Positions 22,758 to 34,624 of a stretch of DNA of 64,000 bases are shown here, piece by piece (position 1 is the stretch's first letter; each line of letters begins with the position of its first letter). The position numbers were made by a program, and so were the translations under genes. This DNA comes from Cercophora sp. LCS_1 (lineage: Eukaryota > Ascomycota > Sordariomycetes > Sordariales > Lasiosphaeriaceae): positions 1 through 64,000 of the forward strand of contig JAPZLL010000022.1 in assembly GCA_036250225.1 (NCBI GenBank). The letters run 5' to 3'. The notes beneath the pieces are model-generated. The model was not told the DNA's origin. It ran no database searches and saw only the letters and a list, made by a program, of their open reading frames with translations.

Positions 22758-23630
22758 GGTTTGAATATGTTGGATTCACGAATATCTTATCATTGATTCG
22801 GTTCATATGGGCTTGGAGACCGCATTTACAGGCGTTATCTTTTTCGGGGCACAAAGTGCATATATTCAAAAAGTCACTAGACACTGCTAGTTTCTAGTTT
22901 TATTTATCCCCAAGTGAGGGTTGCTCGTTATGTTTTGTCCCATTGGGAATCGATGGTGGTCAAACTCCAAGGTTTGGTCTCCAGGGTGATTCAATCGGTC
23001 CATCCCCTGATTTTTTCCAAACATGGGACCACCGAACTCTAACCCAAGATCTCTAGCCTCTAAACCACTGACAAACAGCGGAGCGGCAATGACTTTATAT
23101 CTTAGCTGCCGCAAGCAAGAAAGGCGTCGGGTTAACGATCATGAGGGAGGGGAAAGAGCCACCCCGCGTTCGGGCATTTTGTAACCCCCACCTGTGGATT
23201 GCCGTCGTACAGGTCGGGCAACGTCTCCCGATCTGCACTATCCACGCCTTCCGCATGCCGAATGCCCAAGAAAGCCACTTGCCTTTCTTCGTTGGGTAGG
23301 TAGCTGAAAAAAAAAAAAGCAAAATCAATTGGGCTCGGAAAACGACTAGGGGTCATTGAGCGGGTAGGCTCGAGCGAGCAACCTCTGGTTCAAAAGTTAA
23401 CTATTTTCATCACGTTCTATATCAAGCCCTCGTCGCGTGTGCTCCCCAAGTTTCCCCTCTCCCTTTTTCAATTGCCACTGTAATCCCACACACATACACA
23501 CACCATCTCTCTCGCCGATCTGGCGCATCTAGGAGTACCTCCAGAGGCTACTAGTCCTTCAACAACATACTACACCAGTGCATCTCGACCTCCCTCGCCA
23601 CTCATCTTGCTCACGGATACAACAGCCATC
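22758..23630. other. intergenic, GH76 3' side and DAK promoter
   Basis: No gene is supported. There is an A12 run near 23306. From about 23450 to 23630 the leader is C/T/A-rich with CA repeats (acacacatacacacac). Confidence 0.4.
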
Positions 23631-25481
23631 ATGTCCTCCAAACACTTTTTCCAAGACCCAACCCACCTGGTCAATACCGCCCTCCACTCCCTCACGCTTA
23701 CAAACCCCTCTGTCGCCCTCGACCCGCTCAATAAGATCGTCTACCTCCGCCCCGGCGCAGCGCCAGCAAATCAACAGGTCTCGCTCATCTCCGGCGGCGG
23801 TTCTGGCCATGAGCCCTCCTTCGCCGGCATGGTCGGCCGCGGCTTGCTCTCGGCCGCTGTCGCGGGGACGATCTTTGCGTCGCCCAGCGCTGAGCAAGTG
23901 CGTGCGGCTATCATGGCGCGGGTGGATAATAACACGCCTGACGCGGGAGCGGGTGAGGGTGTGTTGGTTACTGTGATGAATTACACGGGAGACGTGTTGA
24001 ACTTTGGGATGGGGGTTGAAAAGGCAAGGGCAGCGGGTGTGAATGTGGATATGGTTGTTGTTGGGGATGATGTTGGTGTTGGCAGGAAGAAGGCGGGCAA
24101 GGTTGGGCGACGCGGTATTGCGGGGACGGTGTTGGTGCACAAGATCAGCGGGGCGCTAGCTGCGCAGGGGAGGAGTCTGGAGGAGGTGGGAAAGGTGGCT
24201 AGGTTGGTGGCGGAGAATCTGGTGAGCGTTGGGGCGAGCCTGGAGCATGTCCATGTCCCTGGACGTGTGAAGGGGGAGGGGGATGGGTTGAAAGAAGGGG
24301 AGGTTGAGATTGGGATGGGGATTCATAATGAGGCTGGCTCGAGTCGGGAGGCGACCGGGTTGGAGGAGCTTGTGGCCAAGATGTTGGCGCAGATGCTGGA
24401 CCAGGCAGACGAGGACCGGGCCTTTGTCAAGGTGAACTCGAACGAGGTGGTGTTGTTGCTGAACAACTTGGGGGGTGTGAGTGTGTTGGAGATGGGCGGC
24501 ATTCTCGCTGAAGTGGTCAAACAGTTGGAGGGAACGTGGAACATCAGGCCAGTCAGGATCCTGAGCGGGACCTATATGACGAGCTTGAACGGTCTGGGCT
24601 TCAGCATCTCGTTGTTGAACGTGGTAAATACGGATATTGGAGGTCCGGGTATGATTGAGCTGCTCGATTATTCCTGCGAAGCCACGGGTTGGACGGCACC
24701 GATCGCAAAGACTACGTGGGAGGAGAAGAACACGGCAACGCGAGACCAGGATCCCACGATTGAGGGGGACGCTAGAGCGAGCGGCTTGACGATAGACGCA
24801 AAGTCGGCACAAGAGGCGCTCATTTGTGCACTGCAGAGTGTGATTGCTGTGGAACCAGAGGTCACTCGCTATGACACTGTGGTTGGCGATGGGGATTGTG
24901 GAATTGGGTTGAAGCGTGGCGCTGAAGGTGAGCATCCATGGTCCCCTTGTGTTCCTGAGAGTAATGTGTTAACGATGTTAGCGGTCTTGGACCACCTCCG
25001 GTCGAAACCCCTGACGGGGGATGTCGTCGTGGATGTAGCCGGTATCGTACCCGTCGTGGAATCCACAATGGATGGCACTTCGGGGGCGCTGTACGCCATC
25101 TTCCTCAACTCGCTCGTCGCTGCTCTTAGGTCACAGGGACCCGACACAGCCGAGGCAAAAACATGGGCGGCCGCGTTGAAGCAAAGCTGTGATGCTCTGT
25201 CCAAGTACACTCCTGCAAGGCCAGGAGACCGCACTCTCATTGACGCTCTGTATCCGTTCGTCGAGACGCTTGACAAGACGGGAAGTTGCAAACAGGCGGC
25301 CGAGGCTGCGTCTGAGGCTGCTGCGGGAACGAAGGGCATGCAAGCATCGCTAGGAAGAACCGTTTACATTGGTGGATCCGGGTTTGAAGAGGTTCCAGAC
25401 CCTGGTGCGTGGGGACTGGCGAGCTTCTTTCTTGGCTTGGCTGGAGTCAAGAAGGCTGACGATGGATGGGAGAAGCTCTAG
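23631..25481 (+). CDS. dihydroxyacetone kinase (ATP-dependent, DAK1-DAK2)
   Basis: The whole region is open, but 24928-24981 is best read as a 54-nt intron (GTGAGC...GTTAG). Removing it gives KRGAEAVLDHLRSKP, as the family expects, and 598 residues. The N-terminal DhaK domain has ISGGGSGHEPSFAGMVGRGLL, the substrate-binding His in GIHNEAG near residue 231, and VNSNEVVLLLNNLGG. The C-terminal DhaL domain has the Mg-ATP motif VGDGDCGIGLKRG and MDGTSGALYAIFLNSL. The enzyme phosphorylates dihydroxyacetone to DHAP in the cytosol, detoxifying it and feeding glycerol carbon into glycolysis. The ATG at 23631 begins MSSKHFF as in relatives. The intron has no in-frame stop, so an unspliced message would also be translatable. 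Confidence 0.95.
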   Translation: MSSKHFFQDPTHLVNTALHSLTLTNPSVALDPLNKIVYLRPGAAPANQQVSLISGGGSGHEPSFAGMVGRGLLSAAVAGTIFASPSAEQVRAAIMARVDNNTPDAGAGEGVLVTVMNYTGDVLNFGMGVEKARAAGVNVDMVVVGDDVGVGRKKAGKVGRRGIAGTVLVHKISGALAAQGRSLEEVGKVARLVAENLVSVGASLEHVHVPGRVKGEGDGLKEGEVEIGMGIHNEAGSSREATGLEELVAKMLAQMLDQADEDRAFVKVNSNEVVLLLNNLGGVSVLEMGGILAEVVKQLEGTWNIRPVRILSGTYMTSLNGLGFSISLLNVVNTDIGGPGMIELLDYSCEATGWTAPIAKTTWEEKNTATRDQDPTIEGDARASGLTIDAKSAQEALICALQSVIAVEPEVTRYDTVVGDGDCGIGLKRGAEGEHPWSPCVPESNVLTMLAVLDHLRSKPLTGDVVVDVAGIVPVVESTMDGTSGALYAIFLNSLVAALRSQGPDTAEAKTWAAALKQSCDALSKYTPARPGDRTLIDALYPFVETLDKTGSCKQAAEAASEAAAGTKGMQASLGRTVYIGGSGFEEVPDPGAWGLASFFLGLAGVKKADDGWEKL

Positions 25482-25875
25482 CTACCTTAGGTCTATGGCC
25501 GGGAAAACATTTTGATATCCATGACAAGGGAGGGATACCGACAATTGACGAAATTCCTCTTTTCCGCTTCTGTCAACGGAGATGTCCTGATCATCGAGAG
25601 CATCCAGCAAATGCGCTTGTGTCGTGATTGGCGAATTGACTTGTGGTGGGCCCAGCGGAACGGGGATTGATCCGACGTCACTGACGGCAAAGCCCGGCGC
25701 AAGCTTCAGGTCTTGGCGCGCCGCTGAAAATCGCCGGGATCTGTCACCCGGACCCAGTCGAGTCCAAGGTGCATCTTAGCTGCAAACGGCGTCACCCCTC
25801 TCGAGAATTTGCCGCGGCTTCTGGTTCGGTGCACCAAGACGATGGTCCATTGGTCTTTGGTATAGAGAGGTTTAA
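25482..25875. other. short intergenic region, DAK to hydrolase
   Basis: A tandem-gene spacer of 394 nt. TATAGAGAGG lies about 15 nt before the ATG of the hydrolase gene; it is too close to be a functional TATA box for that start. No other feature is seen. Confidence 0.4.
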
Positions 25876-27467
25876 ATGTTCTCCAGGGCCGTTGTCAGTC
25901 GAGCCCTCCCGGCCGCATCGAATGCGTGTCGCGGCTGCAGTCGGCCTTTTCCATTCACAATGCCTCTCCGAGCGAAACTCGTGTCGCAGCAACCGCCAGT
26001 CCGGGCAATGGTAACCTCGGCCCTTTCTCACGACCCCCGGCGATCGCTTTTTCTGACCTTTGCTGCTCCCAGATGTCGACCAAGTCCGACTACAGCCTCT
26101 ACAAGCCGCTCAAGTCCGACGATCCGGAGGATGTGCTCTTCAACTCCCTCTACGGGCTGCGGACCATCCAGCTTAACCGACCCAGGAAGCTCAACGCCCT
26201 CAATGGCTCTATGATCCGCAAAATCACGCCCCGCCTCCTCGAGTGGGCCAAGTCGGACATGGCCAATGTCATTGTCATCAAGGGAGCCGGGGACAAGGCC
26301 TTTTGCGCAGGTGGGGACGTTGCCGAGCTGGCGATATGGAACAAGGAAGGCGAGAAGGGCCAGCAGAGGTCAATTGACTACTTTGCGCTCGAGTATCAGC
26401 TGGACCATTTGATTGCGACGTATGAGAAGCCGTACATCGCTATCATGGACGGCATCACCATGGGCGGCGGCGTTGGCCTGAGCATGCACGCCCCCCTCCG
26501 AATTGCGACCGAGAGGACCCTTTTCGCCATGCCCGAGACCACGATTGGCTTGTTCCCCGACGTCGGCGGATCTTTCTTCCTCCCTCGGTTGCCCGGTGCT
26601 GTCGGGACGTACCTCGCCCTGACGAGCGAGCGCGTCAAGGGCGTGAACGTCTTCTACTCGGGCCTGGCCACCCATTACCTCCATTCAAGCAGCTTGCCTG
26701 CTCTGGAGTCCCGTCTGGCCGAGCTCCGGTTCCCCGACGCTATGACTCTCGACCAGAGATTGGTCGTCATCAACGACACAATCGAGGAGTTCGTCACCGG
26801 CCTGCCCCACAATGAGCCCATCCTCCTCGCTGGCGAGCTGCGCAAGGCCATTGACCGCTGCTTCGGCTTTGACACGGTCGACGAGATCGTTGCGGCCCTC
26901 AAGGAGGAGCAGGGCATCGCCAGGCAGTGGGCCGAGCACACGCTCAACACGCTGCGACAACGGTCCCCAACCTCGGTGCACGTCACCCTCAGACAGATGC
27001 GCCTGGGCAAGAACTGGTCCATCCAGCAGACGTTTGAGCGCGAGCACCAGATCGCCTCCGTCTTCATGAAGGGCCACGACTTCACCGAGGGCGTCACGGC
27101 CAAGCTCATCGAGAAGCGCGAGCCCAAGTGGCAGCCAGAGACTCTCGACGACATTTTGCCCCAGGACAAGATCACCGACCCGTACTTCAAGTCCGCCAAG
27201 GATCTGTCCACCATTAAGCTTTTGGAGAGGGAAGAAAACTACAAGAGCTACCCCTTTGCCGAGAAACTCGGCTTGCCGTCCGAGGCGCAGGTGGAGGAGG
27301 TGGTTAGGCAAGGTATCTACAAGACCCCCGATAACGTTGTGGCTCATTTTTTGCAAAAGAAGAGCGGGAAGCAGGGCGTTCGTGAGGTTGTAAGTGAGAT
27401 TTTGGCACGCAAGACCACTCGGAGCGATAATGGGCTCGAGTGGGTGTACCAAGAGACCCAAGAATAA
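25876..27467 (+). CDS. EHD3: 3-hydroxyisobutyryl-CoA hydrolase, mitochondrial
   Basis: Exons 25876-26010 and 26073-27467 give 509 residues; the 62-nt intron has a TCTGACC branch. Exon 1 encodes an Arg/Ala/Ser-rich mitochondrial presequence (MFSRAVVSRALPAAS). The enoyl-CoA hydratase/isomerase fold shows LNRPRKLNALNGSMI, FCAGGDVAELA, the oxyanion block GITMGGGVGLSMHAP, and the catalytic Glu/Asp region AMPETTIGLFPDVGGSFFLPRL. The long C-terminal HIBCH-type domain follows. The enzyme cleaves 3-hydroxyisobutyryl-CoA in valine degradation; the yeast homologue is also a mitoribosome component. Exon 2 begins with ATG, so a shorter non-mitochondrial form starting at MSTKSD is conceivable if the first ATG is bypassed. 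Confidence 0.94.
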
Positions 27468-28118
27468 CTGGGTTGAAATAGAAACAAAAATCAAGTGTAT
27501 GATATGCCTGTTATGATGTATTTTTTGAGACAATGTAGTAAAGGTTTGTCGAAGTCGCCAAACTGCAAGTAGACCTCAATCCCGACGGAAACCTGGAGCC
27601 ATCTACTCCGTAAAAGGGGCTTGATAGATCATTGACGAAATGAGATCACCACAACAGCCCACAACCGTACCTAAGGTGGTATCATTGCTTTTAACATAGG
27701 TAAATTCTACAACCGCATAAGCAATCTACCAAACCTGCGAGGCGATACGTTTTCCCTCTCGGGGAAATACAACGTCAAGGCTTTGCAACAGTCTAGAGAC
27801 TTGGCATGGTATTCCGAAGGTGTTGAGCATTCCCTCCGGACATTGTGCGCATGATCCCACTGGGTAGGACGAATCTAAGCAACAACGACTGTGCTATGTC
27901 TCATAATATCGTGGTCGACCCTTTTGATAGGTTTGAGACGTCAGGCAGCAATGTTTGCAGTTTTGCTCCGAGGCGAAACATCAAATCTTAGAAGTTATTA
28001 TTTGTACCCCCTTTTTAGCCACCGGCTTTCCAAGGTTTCCAAGAAAGCATCCTGTACTGGTCATACACTCCATTAATCTAACAATAATCCTTTTTGTCTA
28101 CACACATCCCATCATATC
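27468..28118. other. convergent 3' region
   Basis: This sits between the ends of the hydrolase and dolichol kinase genes. It presumably holds both polyadenylation regions. AATAGAAAC occurs just after the hydrolase stop. No coding signal is seen. Confidence 0.4.
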
Positions 28119-30835
28119 TCATATCCCAATTCCCTTGACGCACACCCATAAGACCACTGGCACCACGACATTATCATTACCGCCCGTCAGCACCGCCTCC
28201 GTCAGCGACGCGACCGATGCACACAACGCCGTCTTCTGCATCGAAGCTGAGCCCCAGAGCCAATTCTTCAGCTCCTCCACTATGCTCCCTATCCCGGTAT
28301 ATCCAACCTCGGACTCCCACCCTCCTATCCTCAACCACAAGCTCCCTGCCATTAGCCCGCCAAAAACGGCCGTCGCAAACGCCACACTGCCTTCGATACT
28401 CTTCCCTCCTCCCCACAGCCACTTTCGACGTCCCCACCTCCGCCCGATCAACGAGGCAGCTGCGTCGCCCAGCCCGACACAGACTACACCCGAGATCATG
28501 CTAACGTCTCTCCCCACAACCTCCCATCCGCTTAACGCGCCCTCTCCCGAACGTGGAAGTGCCGCCATGCTGAGCCACAGCGGGATCGCACACCCTATGA
28601 GCAAGAAGATATGGGAAATCACCACTGGTCCACGCAAATCACGGCCGTCCACGTATGGCGTCAAGAAGGCGGCGATGGGCTTCGATAGCGGAGGCAGCTG
28701 ACTTGCGCGGAGGAGGTCCAGCAAGAGGAATATCCCCAGCACGAGGGATAGGGCGAGCGAGATGTAGCCGGGATCAATGAAGATGGTGGGACAGAACATA
28801 GCGACCATCATGAAGTGGAAAACCTTCCGACGGGTGTCGACTTCGTAGATTGGCGAGAGCTGGAAAACAACGGCTAGACCGAAGGTGATGATGCCCAGCC
28901 AGTAAGCCGAGAGAACCAATCTTGTGTTGGCTTCTCCAATGGATGAAGACCGGAGGTGTTGCACCCATCCTGAAGCGCAGCATTTCTCAGTCAACCCGCG
29001 GGGAGGTAGGCAGATCCAGCGCTCGAGATTGGCGCTGACAACATGGAAACGAAACCAATTGGTGTCCCCGAAGAGATAACCCAAAGCCCAGCCGATGGGT
29101 TCGTGAGAGGAGAGCGCATATTGCTGGACGTGGGATCGAATCAGGACGAGGATGGTGAGAAGGATAACGAAGTAAACGTAACCGGCATATAGCCACCGAC
29201 GTTTTGCAGCCTGGGACTGGGTGAGGGAGAAAAAAGCCCGAATGCTATAGGAAGCGGAGCGTTTTCGCCGACCCGACGGCGTGGTTTTGGATACCCCGGT
29301 CGATTTGATTGACGTGGGGAGGGTATGACGGCGTGGGGAGGCTTGCGGGGAAGCATCGTTGAAGCTGATACGAATGTCGTTGGTGCCCACCGGGGAAAGA
29401 GGAGGCATGCCATCGCTGTGCTCATCAAGTCCCGTTTCCCGCTGGTAATTTGCGCCGGGAGGTTGTCCGCTGGGGTTTCCATCAATGGATTCATCTGTGT
29501 CAGACACCGTGTTCCCATGAACGTATACTCCGTCGTACCTAGCTCGGCGGGACGACCAGAGCCTGAGAAGCTGAGACGCTGGTCCGCTCCTATGCGGAAG
29601 GGGAGTTCGACGAAACCGCCATTTTGGTACCCTTGCCAATGAAATACCCCAAAGAATGACTTGGCTGCAGAAAACAATAAGACTGAGGCCGCCGATCCAG
29701 AGCAGCGCCCGCAAGATGACGGTTTGAGGGGAGTGCGCAACCAAGAGCAAATTGATAAGCGTTATCGACAGCAGCTGCAACTCGGCAACCAAGAGGCTGG
29801 TCGTTGTAAGGCTTTGGAGAATCAGGCAGAGAGTCTGATGCAGGGGATAGAGAAGTGTCAGGGTTTCAGGGGCAATGTCCCTTGGTTCACTAGCTCCAAG
29901 AGTTGCTGGAATGCAGGATAGCAACCAGTGTAGGCTGTCGTAAAGCTCAAAGTGCTGCGCTCCGGGGATTAGTGCCTTTGGCAGGGAGCATATGCCCAAA
30001 ACCACATTCAACGGCACAGCGCCGTCAACGCCTCGGGCAACCAATAAGGATACCAGCACCGGCACTATTGGCGGGTATAGTAGCGGCGCTGGATCGAAGG
30101 ATATCGGGACGCGAATAGGTATCAACTTTGAAGGGTTTCTGCGTCTGTACGCCCACATGACAAGTCTCAGCGGGTAGAGGATGACGAGTATGGCCACTAT
30201 TGAAGCCAAGAGAACGAGTTCTATAGTATTTCCGTTAGTGATACCATCCAATTCCGACCAGTGGATGCGGTATTACCTCTCCGATATGCCTGAAGGAAGG
30301 GCTGAGCGCCGCGATTCGACGCAACCAAACCACCTTGACAGGCTAGGAGCAGCACTTCTCCGCTGCGCCGAATGATCTCCTTGCGTCGACGGCTTCTTTC
30401 CGCGGCGCTTCTCTTCTCCCGCAACGTTTGGCCATGATTTAGGTCCAAAGATGTCTTGCGTCCCTCGTCTTCCAATATCGCCGGTGAGAGTAAGGGGGTA
30501 GAAGACCCAGAGAGCGCTTCGTTTACTCCCCGCAGGCCCTTGTGAAGTCTCGCCTTGGGGGCCGGCAGCCCCTTCAAGAAATGTTCATCATCGGCTTCTG
30601 TACCACTCTCGCTAACAGGAGTAGAATCTTTGGGGAACGAATGGCTTGATGCGGCAGCGCCGTTGGGAATTGTGCCGTAGACCAGTCGGTCGGAAGGATC
30701 GAGGAGGTCGGAGCTCTGTCGGTGGTAGGGATGTGGGGAGCGGGAGAGGATCCTCAACTGCTGGCGATCGTCTTCCGTATCGCTCAGGGCTGCGTGGAGC
30801 GCGTTCGGATCGGACGGTTGGAGGTGCTCGGGCAT
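28119..30835 (-). CDS. SEC59: dolichol kinase
   Basis: Exons on the complement are 30277-30835 and 28119-30220; the 56-nt intron has a perfect CACTAACGG branch. Splicing gives 886 residues, with the first in-frame ATG at 30835 (MPEHLQPSD). Residues 1-185 are hydrophilic and Ser/Arg-rich; after them come many membrane segments, interrupted by a Ser/Pro/Arg cytosolic loop near 400-480. The diagnostic C-terminal kinase region has the RRKVFHFMMVAMF motif near 650 and the CTP-binding GLGDAAASLIGRRWG followed by GGKSIEGS. The enzyme makes dolichyl phosphate at the ER for N-glycosylation, O-mannosylation and GPI synthesis. It is much longer than yeast Sec59 because of the N-terminal tail and loop. 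An upstream exon cannot be excluded. Confidence 0.93.
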
Positions 30836-33249
30836 GGCCGATTCTTGCGCGGGCGCAACATGGATAACGTCGCTAGAGTTGCTGGAATCCAAAGTATCTC
30901 CGGTTCATAGCGTAAGATTATCTGGTCGCGTGGGCAACAGCATGTTCGTCGAGCCGGTTGACCTGCAAGTGGAGACAAGGATACGAGCTGTCCAAGAGAG
31001 TGGATGTGGTGATGCGTGATCTGTGGAGTTGAATCTGGCGTCGTTATCACATGAAGATTGCGTGTCCGATCATACCCCTGGCAAAACCAGGAACACGACC
31101 TGCCTGGCGCACGCGGCCCGTTGTGGTGACTGGCAGGCGCCACCCTGACAGCCGCCAGACTTCCGGACGCCTCCGAAATTCCTCCGCAACTTCCTACCAG
31201 CGAGTAGAACGATTCACATTTACCTAATTCACCAGCCATCCAACTACCACTTGTCAGCCACTGATGGCTGGTGGATCACAGAGACAGTTGCGCTCCCCGG
31301 ATTCCAATCAACCCCAAACAGGGCACCGCAGGCTCGGTCCAGCACTGCGACCTCGTCTGTTCGGCCGAAGCTGCATTTGATAGAGCCCTAACGATCCGTT
31401 CATCCCGAAGAACTCAATTGCTACAGGGATATCCACTGCTGCGGAACGAGACATCAAAAGGCCAGCCTTGAGGAAACCGAACCTCCATGCGCCTTGAGGT
31501 TGGCCCTCGCCCCACGGTGGCCTAGTCAAAACTCGAGTCCCCTCAAGATGGGTGACTATAATTCGAGTCACACAACATAGCCGTTAAATCATCTCGACCT
31601 CAACTCGATGCCTCAGTCGTAGCCGATTGATTCGCCCGGGGTCACTGAAAGATCAGTCTGGTCCAAGGACGAAGCAACTCGAGAATCAGTGAAACCACAG
31701 CAACAACACGGGCCGCTCAATGGCGCAACAACGGCCACGTCGTGTGACGGAGCTGATGATCTGGGTGGGCCGATGACGTTCGTAATTGGCTTCCATGACC
31801 AGGTCCATCCAATATTTCCTCTGCCGCGGTACGATTATAGAAACAGAAACCTATATCCCATCGCTCAACGCATAACTGGCCAACTTCTGTTGATGTTGTT
31901 GGCTGGAGCCGCCTTGGCTGTGACCAGGTCGCGAATCAACGTCGAGTGTGGACGGGAACGCCAAAGCATGAAATCGGTTGCCCAAAAACCGGGCAGGGGT
32001 GGTATCGTTCACAACAGCAGGGAAACCAAAACATCGTTCAATATCGACGCAGAGCCCCCTTGCGCACTGCGCGCAGAGAAGCACCACGAGCTGGTCGAAA
32101 CAAATTCTCGACATGGCGTCTCGACGAGACAAGCCAAGACAGCTCGACACACACCGCGCTGTTCAGCCTTGACGCATATGCAGCCTTCGGGGAACCCTTT
32201 CCCCCCACACCCCACACGGCCTAGATCTTTCCAATCACAACCTATTCTTCGAGAACGCAGTGGCTCAAGGGCTGCGTAAGCATCTTCCTGGTTGGTCTGA
32301 GTTGTCTTCCATTGCAACACACGCTGAGTCTGCGTGAGACGAAGTTCAGTCGAAGGATGCAGCAAGCCATGCACACCCCGCGGCAAGCTCTGGAGAATCG
32401 GTGCCGTAATCCGCTTCGAGAAACATCCCGAGCAGCCGGATTGAAAGTGATGTCGCGAGAAAGGCCCACTCCCTTGGTGGATTCCAGGTCGTTTGCTTGG
32501 GTTGCTGATGACAGAGGTTCTCCAACTCTGGTGTGACGAAGCCAGAGCCGGCAGTGAGCCGGAAGACGACGGTGGGGTCAACGTAGGCCTTGGCAAGCCC
32601 AGCCGCTAAACATCCCTGTATCAAAGGCTCCTCAGCGTCATGGATCCCTGGGGAGCTGAGCGCCGCACTCGCCCCTCCTGCCAGGATTCGCAAGTTTGCC
32701 GGCGGGCTGGTTCCTGCGCGGTGCCGGGGGCTGGGAACTTTCATATTTCCAGCTGGCCACTCCCAACCTGAACACAAGGAGGAAGATTTTTCTGCTCTTG
32801 GATAGCGCTTCCCGTCTGCCACGTCAACTTTCACACCGAGGGGCTGAAGGGCCTGGAGGAGGAAGAAGGGACTAGAGGGAAGCACAGCACTGCACAGCCA
32901 ACGCCTGGTAGGTCAGCTCTCACCTCAAGCTTATCGCCCAGACCTTGAGGTTCCACCGCAACACCAGCTCGCCATCCCACCTTCCTAAGAAGCTCACATC
33001 CCACATCGTCCCCTAAGAAGGAACCGCAGAGAGTTGCACTACGCACTTTCTTGGTTCTTGTCTGCCTCGCCCATGAACGCTCTCATCTGAGGCCCCCCCC
33101 ACACTCTTCACCCAGCTCTTTTCTATCGAAACATCCCGCATACACGACATTACGGTGGGCAGCACACTAAATTAGACCTCTCTAGTCTATCGATCGAACA
33201 GTGTTGGATTACGGCTTCCATTTTATTCGCAAGTGCTGGGATTGGAAAA
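30836..33249. other. 2.4-kb divergent intergenic region
   Basis: This is the shared upstream region of SEC59 (leftward) and the Ser/Thr-rich protein gene (rightward). Open frames of 180-196 codons occur on both strands at 31689-32885 and overlap each other; their starts are non-ATG and they show no family signal. A weak inverted repeat GTGACT...AGTCAC lies near 31552-31571. Confidence 0.4.
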
Positions 33250-34290
33250 ATGGGTCACCAGTCACTGTCGCCTCCAGAGGGACACATCATCGATATGAGT
33301 TCACAGGAGAAAGCATCTCGACCAAACTCAGCACACCCACATTTGCCAACGGAGAAACCAACGCGGGCTCGACGGATACTCTTAGCCTTTGCTCTGGGTC
33401 TGACGGTTCTCTTGGTAGTGCACTCCGTCCCAACGCAATTATGGAAACTATCATGTCATGGGGAGACCACGAGAGAAATGTTCCAGAAACATTTCTCTGA
33501 GAAGCCCGAAGCCGAGCAGCAACCAGTCGATGTGGTTGATGTTCCCCGTCTCACAACCCCCTTGCATTTGGCCCGTCGTCAAGACGACAATACGACTGCC
33601 AGCTCGGCGCCGCCCACCTCCACCACTTCAACGTCAACTTCGACCACAGCAACAACCTCGACTTCTTCAAGCTCAAGCTCAAGCTCGTCACCTCCTGCAC
33701 GCAACGATGGTAGCACCACGACCACATCCAGCTCAACTTCAAGCACATCCACAAACAACCGAGCCGACCCAGCGTCGACTTCTTCGTCAACGGTCGTGGG
33801 TGGGGGTTCCCCTTCCAATACTGGTACGTCAACATCGGGTCCGAGCCAAAATACCCGGGCCGCAAGCCTCACCACCGTCACGCTCTCTGATGCTGGGGTG
33901 ATAACGACCCTTGTTACGGACGAGTCTCGGACACCCTCCACTCTCAATGGAGGTATGTCGAATGCTCTATCGTATCGTTGGATGGTCGTTTTCTCAAGTG
34001 GCTACTAACTATCCATAGGTTCAACCTTGACCCGATCAACGACGCTGCCGCAGACATCAGCAGCGCCCCGCACCTCCAAGATGGTGATAGAGACACTCAC
34101 ATCGACCTTGTCGAATGGAAATGTTGTGGTTGTGACGAAGACGACATATGTACCGCCTGACCCGGTAATGACGACGCAGGTCACCACGACGAGTTTACCT
34201 AGTCTTCATAGCTCGGCGTCCCGGCATGCGCTAGGAGACTTGGCTCTTGTCGCAATTGCTGGTATACTGTTGGGCATGGTTTTGATATAA
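33250..34290 (+). CDS. Ser/Thr-rich membrane protein, unknown function
   Basis: Exons 33250-33952 and 34019-34290 give 324 residues; the intron is GTATGT...TACTAACTATCCATAG, an almost ideal fungal intron. Residues 1-42 are hydrophilic with Arg/Lys just before a single hydrophobic segment at about 43-60 (ILLAFALGLTVLLVVHSV), so a signal-anchor is likely. Residues about 105-215 are almost pure Ser/Thr with some Ala/Pro, fit for heavy O-mannosylation. A second Thr/Val-rich part (LTSTLSNGNVVVVTKTTYVPP) follows. The final 17 residues are hydrophobic (LALVAIAGILLGMVLI), resembling a GPI signal. I do not recognise a named family. A cell-surface or wall-associated role is inferred from composition only. 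Confidence 0.72.
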
Positions 34291-34624
34291 GTAAAATGAA
34301 AAGGGGGACACGGGGGCGTTACATTCTTTTGCATTCTGGAGCTATTGGGCACTAAATCTGCCCGGGGCATGACCATACAGGGCCGGCACACGCATACGAC
34401 ACGATACCCGCATTCCGTAGAGGGCATGCATAGGACCGAGGGGCAAGCATAGATGGATAGACATACCAGGCGGGGTCATTTTAGCGATGGCCGAGAGGCG
34501 GGCACATGCTGTAATGATCCTAGCATCTGCATAATTACATCAACCAATTCTTGGTTTAGAAACAAGGTTGAATTGGGTATCAAAAAAAAAAAAAAAAAAA
34601 AAGAACTGCTTCAGGAGTAACGGT
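34291..34624. other. convergent 3' region with A21 tract
   Basis: The gap between the ends of the Ser/Thr-rich and FAM32A-like genes. An uninterrupted A run of about 21 lies at 34582-34602, close to the stop of the leftward gene. Nothing else is seen. Confidence 0.5.

Noticed and set aside
23559..24140. 193-codon complement frame, with 24156-24935 similar
   Set aside because: Both are antisense to the dihydroxyacetone kinase domains.
31689..32885. Overlapping 180-196 codon frames on both strands
   Set aside because: They start at GTG or TTG, overlap each other and match no family; likely chance in a GC-richer intergenic stretch.
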